The notes under the pieces: model-generated
The model's input: the letters and a program-made list of their open reading frames with translations, nothing else
Told to the model about the DNA's origin: nothing
Database searches by the model: none
Origin: Rotaria sp. Silwood1
Lineage: Eukaryota; Rotifera; Eurotatoria; Philodinida; Philodinidae
Assembly (NCBI GenBank): GCA_905250075.1
Contig: CAJNOP010000228.1
Span: forward strand, 186,001 to 250,000
Length of the DNA: 64,000 nt
Direction: 5' to 3'
Program-made: the position numbers and the translations under genes
In this document: piece by piece, positions 35,050 through 44,824 of the stretch
Layout: every line of letters begins with the position of its first letter
How positions within the stretch are numbered: the stretch's first letter is position 1

Positions 35050-37160
35050 AATAAAACAACCAGGTCAGCTTTTTTTCGAAAATCTTTTATATTTATTATT
35101 GTTTTGGAATGATTTTGTTGCCAAGAGATGCATCATGAAATTCTCTACAAAACCATAGAAATGCATTGATTTGAAAAGATAAAATCAAAAAACAAGAACA
35201 AGAGTCGATAAGGACATTTCTCTCTCTTAAAAATATGTTCAAAAAAAGTATATTGCGATGACGAGTCAACCATACATTTTAACAAGGGCGTATTATTCAC
35301 CCCGGTTTGACATTAGGATTTGTTGCATTTTTACTGCTTTTCCTCCGCCTACATTCTACCTGAAATTTTTTTGTCTTCGTTTTGAATAAAACATATGACC
35401 AAATACAAAATCGACTCAGCTCATTACAAATATTATCTTAGTTTTTTTTTCTTAACCATTTCGATGAATGGCGAGAACAATTTTCCAAGAAATGACGCAC
35501 GCTATCCGTTATTTTTGATTGGGTATCGACCTTGTATAATGTTGTATAAACACTTGAAAAGAAAATTCAATAGAACATTCAAATATTCTTGATGAAATAA
35601 TGCAGAAATGAAGATATTTCAATATGTTAAACAGATTATAAGATTGAACTACAAGCGAAACCTCTAGTCGATTGATATGTGCGACTTCTTTTTGAGTTAT
35701 TTCGCTTTACCATTTCACCTGATTATCTTCTACAAGTGATACAAGTAGATTCATTTTTTCATGCTCTATGGAAAAATGACCTTGAAGAAAGAAAGAAAAT
35801 GTTCTTCTGGAGTAAAAGAACGATTTAGTAGTGAAAGGTGATGTTTCTTAGATTACCGTTTCATAGTACTCACATACTGTGTGTTGTCTTATATGTTTAA
35901 TTACCATACTTAATTTTTTCTAGATAAAGGACACTTGATGATCTTTTTCAAATATTTGTTCAATATTATAGATCTTATACAGATTGATAACAAAACATCA
36001 GAAGTTCTTTTACTCTGACAAGTGATAATGTTGAAAAAAACAGTAAAGGTGATTAGGTCATTTTCATCATCACAGTTTCGTTTATCAGAGAAGAATCTAT
36101 ATTACAATATTAGGTCAATCATGAATTGTATCTTAGATTTATTTATCGTTAAAATTCGTCATAACTGCACGCTCCTCCAGTCGTCGGAAACCTGAAAAAG
36201 TATCTTCTTTGATTTTGAATCAAACACATGTCATCATATAGAGCTCGTAAATTTGACTATGAATATCTACTCTGCTTTTACCTAAACCATACTAACAAGT
36301 GATGAGATGAAATATGAAACATTTTAATCATAGGAACTGTTTCTATTTGTTTCTTAAGTGATTACCGTTCCAATACGGTGCTGTACTAATTGCATCAGAT
36401 CAACATATAGAACATGGGACAACGTGCAAGAATTGTAAAGAAATTGTCTATAAAATATGACCTTTTACTACTAAATTGTAATATTATTTCGAAAGAACGC
36501 ATTTTTTTGCCTTCTTCAAGGACATTTTTGAATAGAGTAGAAAAAAACTGAATTTGTCTATATTGATTGTTAGATGGTAACTAGGTGACATGCTAAAGTC
36601 TATAATTTCAAAAGGAATCACACACATCAATTGACTAAGGTTTTCGCTCGTAATCCAATTTTATGAGTTGTTTTACAAATTGAAATTTGCTTTCAAACGT
36701 CTGGAACACAATACAAAATCAATAGCCTCTCGAAAACAAAAAACAGCATGCTTCATTTTTTTTAAAAATTTGTTTTCTTCATGTATCTAAATGATTAAGA
36801 AAAAAAATAATAACACGATATTCGTAATCATCGCCGTCAACTATATTTTGTGTCATGTGTTTGATTAAAAACGAAAAGAAAAAAATTCAACTACGATGTA
36901 CGAAGAGTACAAGTGCAAAAAATATCTTAATTTCTAACTAAGGTGAATAAATACGCCCTTGTTTTAGTGCATGATCGACTCGTTACTGCAATGTACTTTT
37001 TTTTCAAATAAATTTTGGAGAGAAAAATGTTCTTATTGATTCCCGTTGTTTTTTTCTGAATTTTATCATTTGAACTCATGTTTTCTTATGGTGTTATAGA
37101 AGATGTGATGTTGCATATTTTGGAAACAAATTTAGTCTAAAACAATATTTATCTAATTTA
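35050..37160. repeat. Long diverged inverted repeat, arms about 0.75 kb
   Basis: The left arm (about 35050-35860) aligns by eye to the reverse complement of the right arm (about 36430-37160) almost end to end. The best block is AACAAGGGCGTATT at 35281 against the reverse complement of AATACGCCCTTGTT at about 36950. Further matches are ACGAGTC near 35262, CTTAACCATTTCGAT near 35454 and TGACCTTGAAGAA near 35779. I estimate 65-75% identity with indels. The central spacer is about 570 bp. No gene is recognisable in arms or spacer. Confidence 0.8.
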
Positions 37161-37824
37161 GCTGTTGATCTGAAGAATACTTACTCCTCTCTTTTAGTTC
37201 TGCTCGAGAATACAATCGTTCAGATTTAAAATTTTCAAAACTAGATCTTTAAGAGTTTTTGATGGAAACTTCAAAAACCATCGGATCTACTTAAGATCCC
37301 GGTTCCAAAATTTTCAGATTCGAACTTCGTCCGTAAATAGACTCGATATTTTTTGAAAATCTCTTCAAGCCCAACTTTTAAAAAAAAAGTTTTTCATCAA
37401 ATATGCATTCCATGATCGACGACAATCTAGCTGTAGTAAAAAATTTGAGCTCAACGGTTTTACAATTGGTTCAAAAGAGGGCGGTAATCCTTAACAAATC
37501 TGACTATGAAAAGATTTCCAATAGATAAAAGCGTTTTTATTTCACAGCGTATCTAATATCATACAAAAAAATACAACAAGTTCGAGAACAAACGAATACT
37601 AATACTTTGTGTTAGGATAGTTTTTTTTTTTTTTGGGCCTATATTTTCCAAAATATACAACAAAATCCGATCACAATACACAGACAAACATATATAACAT
37701 GAAGAAGAAAACAAAAAACAAAGAAGAACAAAGCATTGTGTTATTGGGCGAATAAACACTGAGAAAAACAAAACAGAGTTTGTATTAACAAACAGTAAAC
37801 AAAACAATAGTATTTTATATAGTT
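37161..37824. other. Intergenic sequence before HP1 3' end
   Basis: About 660 bases lie between the inverted repeat and the HP1 stop codon. They are AT-rich with a poly-T run near 37620. No gene is seen. Confidence 0.5.
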
Positions 37825-38595
37825 TTAAACTTTTTTATTCGTATTATTTGATGCATTCGTTGAATTCCATGTTAAACGATCTTCATAAAATTTAATAACA
37901 AGTTGTGCTGATTGTTTATTCACAATACGTGATGGAACTAGTTCTGGTTTAGCAATACCTTTCCATTTAACTCTTTAAATAAATAAATAAATAAATAATT
38001 GAATTTCCAAATCAAAATACTTACAAAAACATTAATTCTCCATCATAAATATCTGTTGCACCCATTAACATTTCTGGTATTAAACCACGATGATAACCTG
38101 TTTGTTCTAATTCAATACGTGGCCGTTTTGTTGGTGAAGTATTATTATTAACTTCATTAGTATTACTAGTACTTGAATGAGCTCGTTTACCATTTGATGT
38201 TGATGTTTGTTGTTTTTCTTTTTGTTCAGCCATAAAAGCAGCAATTAAATCTGGACATTCAAGATTTTCAGCAGGTTCCTATTGAAGAAAAAGATATTGA
38301 ATTAAAAGGCTTTTATAATCTTCTTGTTTTCGTACCCATGTATTTTCACTATCAGGAAAACCTTTCCATTTAAGTAAATCTTTAAAAAAGAAAAAAAAGA
38401 AAATTGTTCTTCATAATGAAAATAAAATTATGACCTACATTGAACTTTTCCTTTTTTTGTTGTACGCATTTTAAGAATTTTTTCAACAACAAATTCTTCT
38501 TCATCAAGATTTGAATCAGAATTTGAATCAGATTCATTCGTGGCTTGTTTTTCAGATGTTTTGTCATCTTTTTCATCACTAACACGTCGACCCAT
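37825..38595 (-). CDS. HP1: Heterochromatin protein 1 (chromobox protein)
   Basis: This chromatin protein reads methylated H3K9 through its chromodomain and dimerises through a chromoshadow domain. Four exons (38595-38439, 38379-38336, 38278-38025, 37972-37825) give 200 residues, the usual HP1 size. An acidic N-terminus (ESDSNSDSNLDEEE) leads into the chromodomain at about 34-84, with FVVEKIL, YLLKWKGF and NTWEP. The hinge is Ser/Thr/Asn-rich with a basic patch (SPTKRPR). The chromoshadow domain at about 127-188 has MLMGATDIYDGELMF, VKWKG and FYEDRLTW. The first aromatic-cage position, normally Tyr in EEYVVEK, is Phe here, while the WKGF part of the cage is kept. One intron is almost entirely an (AAAT)n-like repeat. 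Confidence 0.95.
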
Positions 38596-38979
38596 ATTTT
38601 TTTTGTCTTATTTATATAAACAATGATGACAATCTACAATAATATTAAAAAAAAGAAACCATTTGTACATGTCAATAGATTAGATTGCATGAAGGTTTTT
38701 AGGCATAATAATGATTGATAATTTTTGTATATTTTGTATCAGATCGATCGACAACAAAGATATACCTTTCTTTATGTGATAAAGCACTATAACATGGACA
38801 CAAATGACGATCTGATATAAAAAGGACAAACAAAGTGTTGCTTAATCATTGGTATACATTGATAACCAATAATGATATAAAAAAAAAGGGTATTTTGAAT
38901 CTAGCGACATCCGTTATTTATTCTAGTAGGTCTTTGTATGAAAAAACAAAACAAAAAAAAGCACAAATGAAAGAATCGA
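38596..38979. other. Spacer between HP1 and rhamnose mutarotase
   Basis: About 380 bases lie between the HP1 start and the mutarotase stop. This should hold the HP1 promoter and the mutarotase 3' end. No motif stands out. Confidence 0.5.
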
Positions 38980-39303
38980 TCAATCCATATGAAAAACAAG
39001 TTTAAGTGGATGAGTAATTGGTGATTGATCGATGTTAGTTTCCATTAGATCAGCCATATGTTTCCACCAACGTTGCATGATTTCATTCTCACGTAATTTA
39101 TCATTTGATGATATTGTATTTGATGAAACTTTTTGAACAGCAAATAAAGTTAATGATTGTTCATCAAGAAAAATTGAATAATCAGATATACCATGTTCAT
39201 GAAGTAATGCAACAAGTTCAGGCCATATGTCATCATGTCGTTGTTTATATTCATTAATTACATTTGGTTTAAGTTTCATTGTAAAAGCAATTTTATCTGT
39301 CAT
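38980..39303 (-). CDS. rhaM: L-rhamnose mutarotase (RhaM family), likely horizontally acquired
   Basis: The enzyme interconverts the alpha and beta anomers of L-rhamnose and helps feed the sugar into catabolism. The protein is 107 residues, against about 104 in bacteria, and has no intron. Family blocks are clear: EYKQRHDDIWPEL near the N-terminus with the conserved Tyr19 and His23 (the His is the proposed catalytic residue in E. coli RhaM), HGISDYSIFLDE, and QRWWKHMADLM with conserved Trp residues. It ends LKLVFHMD. The ATG at 39303 fits the family length; an upstream in-frame ATG at 39354 would add 17 residues without homology. No other rhamnose gene is seen nearby. Codon use looks like that of its neighbours, so any transfer is not recent. 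Confidence 0.9.
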   Translation of the reverse strand: MTDKIAFTMKLKPNVINEYKQRHDDIWPELVALLHEHGISDYSIFLDEQSLTLFAVQKVSSNTISSNDKLRENEIMQRWWKHMADLMETNIDQSPITHPLKLVFHMD

Positions 39304-39439
39304 TATTTCGTCGTTTTCTTGGTAGGTTAGAAAAAAATGGATGTAAATATTCACGTATACCTTAGATGATAATAAACATAAAATACACGTGTAAAGATAT
39401 AACTATTAGTTGTCTTTACCTGAAAAAGTAATAAAATGG

Positions 39440-40255
39440 TAGAGAACACCTTTTTGATTTACATAAAAAGAAATTTATATATACAAATGAGTCCAAGATA
39501 CCAATCCGATAAAATATTAAAATATCTCCGCTTCAGTTCATTCAAATGAGCTACCAGTTGAGTTATTTTATATACGAATAATGTCAATAAATATTACTAT
39601 TATTGATGACGCGAAGGGAATTTTATCTTTCGTTAAGTAAGAAAGAAACATAAATTGTCACTAAGATAATAAAAAGTGAAAATTAAAACGAATTTTACAT
39701 ATGATACTACAGTCCTGCACATGAAGTAAATTTTACAGGATTAGTTTGTTAAAATGTTGACATGGATGCCAGTTGATTGAAATGTACAATTAAAACCTTT
39801 TTATACATTAAATCACCAGCTGAATTAGAAAACTCGGTGTTCCATATTGAAATTTATCGTGGAAAACTTACTCGATGTGTATCACTATCATTCATAAATT
39901 GTTGTGTTGATTTTTACCTTTTACTTTCATAGATGACAAGTGAAAATTATTTTGAAGCAGTACACATGTCTTTTTCAAGTCTAGAACAGATGATGATCAA
40001 AAAAATTGTATCTTAATTTTTTGAATGGATGATACACAATAATATTAATTCAAACAATAAATTCAATCATTTGAGTATCTTTCGAAATGATTAATCGATT
40101 AGCTTACAGTCCGAATTGGGTTCCAAAAAAGTAGTTTCTGTGCAGGACACGACTTCTATCATCTTAACCAAAAAAAGCAACTCATTCGAATGAGCTGAAG
40201 CGAAGACACTTGATTTTTTTTTATCGTGGTGTTATTTACGGCCTACCTTGTATAT
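39440..40255. repeat. Probable decayed inverted-repeat element
   Basis: The block at 39526-39555 (CTCCGCTTCAGTTCATTC, then AAATGAGCTACC) matches the reverse complement of 40177-40206 (CTTCGCTTCAGCTCATTC, then GAATGAGTTGC). A second inverted pair, sharing TCCTGCACA, lies at about 39717 and 40139. The ends cannot be fixed. It resembles an old foldback DNA transposon of about 0.7-0.8 kb beside the mutarotase gene. Confidence 0.5.
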
Positions 40256-40656
40256 GTAGATTGCGTTTTATAATTATTCAAGGTTAAAGAAGTGCTTTTT
40301 TTTTTATTCTATCAATATATTTCTGACTTATGACAGTACGGGTTGTAGAAAGAAATCATAATATGACTAGTTGAACCTTTGCTAGTTCAGATATTGAATG
40401 AATACTATTACAATCTATCATATTGAATTGAAAATTGAGTATGCAGTGCTGTATACAAGAGAAAATAGAAGTGATTTTTTTCTATACACCTATGATATTA
40501 ATAAAACAACGTAATACTATATATTCTTTTTTTTTGAACTTACAAACAATCAAAAAAAATATTCAGAATTTATTTAAATAAAAATGCGAAAAAAAAGAAA
40601 AAAACAAGTTTCAAAGTTTTTATCTGCACATTATCAATCAATAGCAATGTTTTATA

Positions 40657-41472
40657 TTACATAATAGTCATATACACTTCAATTTCATTGACTAAGAAAC
40701 ATTTTGATTTCGAAAATGTCTTTCGTCCTTTTCCATTTTTTTCAAGATCTTCATAACAATGTGGAAAATTTGAATAACTTAAATTATTTTCATTAGGTCG
40801 ATGACATATATAAATATCATCTAAACCAAAAACTGGTCCTGCTGTAGCATAATGTGAAATAGCTGTTTCATCTGTTGATCGTAAATTAAAACGGATAATA
40901 TCTTCTGAATTAAGAAGAAATAAAAAAGCTTCTGGATCAAGATAAAAACCATGTTTAGAAGACCATGGTATTGTTGTAAAACCACCAAAAATTGAATCAT
41001 GTCTTTTCATATAAAAACGACTACGTGCTTGAATTAAAGTAAGTGTAGCACCACGATTATCACAATAACGATGAAAATCATCTGAATCAAAACCATTTTC
41101 AGTTCCTTTGTATATTAATAACCATTTTGTTTCTATTGGAAATAATTTTTTAATAAGTATTTTTTGGTCTGTATTTAATAATGTTCCATTACCAGAAAAT
41201 ATACTTAATGTTTTTCCTATTTTTGACATTGATATAATTCGATATTGATCAGCTAATTGTTTTACAACTCGATTAGATTTTAGTTGATCTATTTTAATTG
41301 GTTGACGAGTTATTGGACTTGTTCCATTATGATTTTGTACCCATTCAATAATTGCTGATCGTTCATAAGTATGACCATCATTAGCAACAACTGGATCAAC
41401 AAATAATTCAAGTGTTATAGGACATTTTAGAGTATCGAGAATAAACGAATTCATTTCTTCTTGAGTAGTCAT
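40657..41472 (-). CDS. U-box plus TLDc domain protein
   Basis: This is a predicted E3 ubiquitin ligase fused to a TLDc domain, a fold found in oxidation-resistance proteins and V-ATPase regulators. The protein is a single exon of 271 residues. The U-box spans about 12-80: LKCPITLELFVDPVVANDGH, then TYERSAIIEWV and SPITRQPI. TLDc spans about 100-268, with LLIYKGTENGF, FHRYCDNRGATLTLIQ, FGGFTTIPW, and AFLFLL followed by a C-terminal YMTIM. U-box domains recruit E2 enzymes without zinc, and TLDc would supply substrate or partner binding; that joint role is inferred. The lack of introns stands out among its multi-exon neighbours and could reflect retroposition. The initiator ATG at 41472 is followed by MTTQEEMNSF. 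Confidence 0.88.
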   Translation of the reverse strand: MTTQEEMNSFILDTLKCPITLELFVDPVVANDGHTYERSAIIEWVQNHNGTSPITRQPIKIDQLKSNRVVKQLADQYRIISMSKIGKTLSIFSGNGTLLNTDQKILIKKLFPIETKWLLIYKGTENGFDSDDFHRYCDNRGATLTLIQARSRFYMKRHDSIFGGFTTIPWSSKHGFYLDPEAFLFLLNSEDIIRFNLRSTDETAISHYATAGPVFGLDDIYICHRPNENNLSYSNFPHCYEDLEKNGKGRKTFSKSKCFLVNEIEVYMTIM

Positions 41473-43260
41473 GTTTAAAATATAATATTCGAATATAAAT
41501 GATTAATAAACACTAGTCATTAAATATTTATAGGATAATAGCTTGTATCACGATGATGCAGAAAAACTGTATGCACACATGTGTATTATGACTATGAAGG
41601 TAAATAAAAAACAAATTATGAGTCTAATTTTGTCCTTTTCTGACTGATATTGATCTATACGAAAATATATGTTATACATGTATATCGAGATGATTTATAT
41701 GCAATTAGTGACACAGAGTACGATAGAAACTAACAAAATTTCGAACTCAATAGCATGGATCATGAGAAAAATATATATATGACAAAGAAATTTTTCAAAT
41801 TTACTAAAATTCTTAGTAGATATTGAACGTTCAAGTCTACCTTAAACTAAAGTTTTGCATTAGATTTCCAAACACGACTTCGTTGAAGCCATAGTTACAT
41901 TAGTAAAACGATCAATTATTTTTACTCGTACATAGTACTTTGCTTCTGTTATCAAAGTGATGTATTAGTTCTAACGTAAAAAATCTTGCAAAACAGTTAA
42001 TAGAAAATAAGATTCAATTGAGAAAATGCGATATTTGAAAAAAGAACATATTGTGGAATTAGCTTAGTGCTCTATTGTAGCATAGTCCAACGAAAATTCT
42101 TCAGATTCTCTACATGAGAAAGAAAAACATTCTCATAGTTATATGGCCTTATTGATACAGTGCATATTCGGCTGAATGACGCATGAAAAGATCTTTTTAA
42201 TATAGAAATGTATTCGATTATATCCAATTGTGTATTAAATAAGAAGTTTCTTCTAGAAATTCAGAAACATTTTTTATCACAGACAAGTGTATTCATAATT
42301 GAAAGAAGCAAGCCTTCAAGTATATACATGTCGAGATTTGTTCTATGGCGTATTCATTCTGAATCTAAGAACGTATTTTCTTTTACAAAAGAATCTAAGG
42401 ACATTCTTCTCAACATACATCCAAAAATATTACTGAATTCGTACTTAATTGCTGTTTTGTTTTTAACCCTTCATGTTCTATTGGCAACTGGAATTGCTAT
42501 TTTTAGAAACATGACAAAAATAATGCAGAATACGAGATACTAAAAGATATGTTGTATCATGATTCTTTCCACCGGATATACGGTTTACAACAGGGGCAGC
42601 TATAGAATTATTATAAAAAGAAACATCTCGTAGTTTTTTGCTTTTTTTTTATTAATAAGAAATATATACTTTGATGTGTTATGTGATAAATACTGACGAA
42701 GGTGGTTGCTATTAAATAAAATATGCCTTTCAAAACTTTCACATGAACTAGTTAAACAAGAGATTATACTATATAGAATGTCTACTGAAATTGCCATTCG
42801 GAGGTTAATAACAGGAAAGAAAAATGTTTAGATATTCTCATCTAAATATAATACTTGTTAATATTTACGTATAGATAAGTAAACACATTGCCGTTATTTA
42901 TAAATACAAGCATCATTTATTGTTATATTTATGTATGGTGGCCTTTGTTTCTCAGCCCATCATTTATTCCTGTATGGTTGTTTTCTTTTCTTCTTATAAA
43001 TGCAAAGCTTTTCTGGATGAGTATAGTGTGGGATCTGAAGATATTTACTTCCCCAGCATCATCCCACAACTACAACTGTCCACTCATTACGCATAAAAGA
43101 TAAAAATAGAGTTTGCATGTTGTTACTCCACTTCCCTTTTTCTGAAGTTTTTCAGAATCAAAAAGTTCGACTCCGCTAGACACTACTTTAACCATAGACA
43201 TTACACATGATACATGTCTATAATCTTCTAGTGATGATTCTAATCAATAATAAAGCTTTA
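41473..43260. other. Intergenic stretch, no supported gene
   Basis: About 1.8 kb. A plus-strand frame of 111 codons at 42208-42543 encodes a protein with one hydrophobic segment near its end. It has no family resemblance, and its codon choice differs from the genes here, so it is probably chance. Confidence 0.5.
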
Positions 43261-43590
43261 TACAGGATGCCCAAAAAGTCAACCGTGAAATAAAACTGCA
43301 ATAACTCTTCAAGCGATTCACATTAACTTTTCTTCATATTATAGAATATTTTTAGGAGATTTTATTTCATATTATTTCAATCATACCTATCGTTTCAAAT
43401 GAGCGACATCAAAATGATTTCAAAATTAATTTTTATGTCCTAACTTTCTGTCAATATTTTGAAACATATGATTTCATGTCTTCCTATTGATGATGACTAT
43501 ATGAAACAATAGTTATGGATGAAATCATATGAATCGTTTGAAGAATTATTGCAGTTTTTAATTCACAGCTGACATTTAGAACATTCTGCA
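43261..43590. mobile_element. Foldback element (MITE-like)
   Basis: The left arm, 43261-43320 (starting TACAGGATGCCCAAAAAGTC), matches the reverse complement of 43531-43590 over about 60 bases. The shared core is GTGAA.TAAAA, ACTGCAATAA and TCTTCAA.CGATTCA. Total length is about 330 bp. TA-rich sequence flanks both ends, but a target duplication cannot be fixed. No coding capacity. Confidence 0.75.
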
Positions 43591-43897
43591 TATATATATC
43601 TTCCTACTGTAGTTTAGATATTCGTTTCTTTATTTTTTATTGTTAAAATCTCTGGAATATTTGTTTTTAAATAAAAATAAATGAAAAGCAAACATGACAA
43701 TTTTTAGTACAAGAAGTACTAGTCAAGATGGAATGACACGTTATTCAACATCTTCACATCATCAATCAAATTGTTAACACACACACAATACACGTTTATA
43801 TGCGCAATAGGTAGAAAGAGAAAGAGAGAATAATACGGAAAAATAGAAAAGATAATTATGAAAGCGAAGAAATCTATGAATGTTGCCATAGTAAAGT

Positions 43898-44824
43898 CTA
43901 CTTTTTCTCGTCATCCTCATTGTCATCAGTAAGAACTTGATCATTCATATCTCGTTTAGCTTGATTTAATAATTCGTAAAGCGATTTTTGATCAGAAGAC
44001 CCTCGCTTAAAATGACCTAGCAAAAAAAAAAACAATATCTATATCATTTTAAATATTTTCAATGACATTTACTGAAACGTTTTTCACAATGTTCACCATA
44101 ACGATCATCTGGACATTGACAATAGTAAGTTGTTTTGAGAGAAACACATCGACCAGTATTACAAATATTTGGTCGACAGTTATTCACCGTACCACCAGGA
44201 TTAGAGAATCCTAAAAACCGCGAAAAATAATCGCATTAAATCTTATTAAAACATCAACTTACTTGATTCACAATTTTTTCCTAGAAAACAAAAACAGATC
44301 AAAAATTAATTGTCAAAACAAAAATAACTCGATTTACTATTTACCATAATATTCACTTCGACATTTACACCAATAATCATCAATTACATTCATACATGTA
44401 CCTCCATTTTGACACGACGAACGATAACATGCATCAGCTGAAAAATTAAACAACTTAATACATAATAGATATAATTTATTAACATACCAATGCCACAATA
44501 GACACCTCGCCATGGACCAACACATTTACAATCAAAGAGCCTTTGTCCTCTTGGAGTACAAATACCACCATGTTCACAAGGACTTGATGCACATGCTCCT
44601 GAATAAGAACGTGAATCCATACTTCTCTCAGCCATGGTCGATCGTTGACTATCTTCTACTGATGAACTATCTTCATCATCACCTTCAACTATATTGAAAA
44701 TTCAAAAAAACAAAATCTTAGTATAATATTTAGATGTATACTTACGATCTGAATCAATAGAAGAAATATTAATGATCAAAATACACAGAATGAACCCAAA
44801 TAAAAAGAATTGTCGGAGTTTCAT
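43898..44824 (-). CDS. Secreted protein with three EGF-like domains (copy A)
   Basis: Six exons (44824-44746, 44688-44488, 44437-44345, 44280-44263, 44210-44073, 44016-43898) give one frame of about 181 residues. A signal peptide is clear (MKLRQFFLFGFILCILIINI). A Ser/acidic linker follows, then three six-cysteine EGF modules: CASSPCEHGGICTPRG..., CYRSSCQNGGTCMN... and CRPNICNTGRCVSLK... The C-terminal tail is charged (NDQVLTDDNEDDEKK). The module order suggests an extracellular adhesive or signalling peptide; there is no membrane anchor. Exon 4 is a microexon of 18 bases, kept in the paralogue at 48954-48971. A second copy lies 4.7 kb away on the same strand. Confidence 0.88.

Noticed and set aside
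39481..39570. Possible tRNA on the minus strand (CTCAACTGGTAGCTCA looks like a D-arm)
   Set aside because: No matching anticodon stem, T-arm or acceptor stem could be formed. The sequence is better explained as one arm of an inverted repeat with its partner at 40177-40206.
42208..42543. Plus-strand frame of 111 codons with one hydrophobic segment
   Set aside because: No family resemblance, no splice context, and codon choice unlike the real genes here. Open frames of this size are expected by chance in this much sequence.
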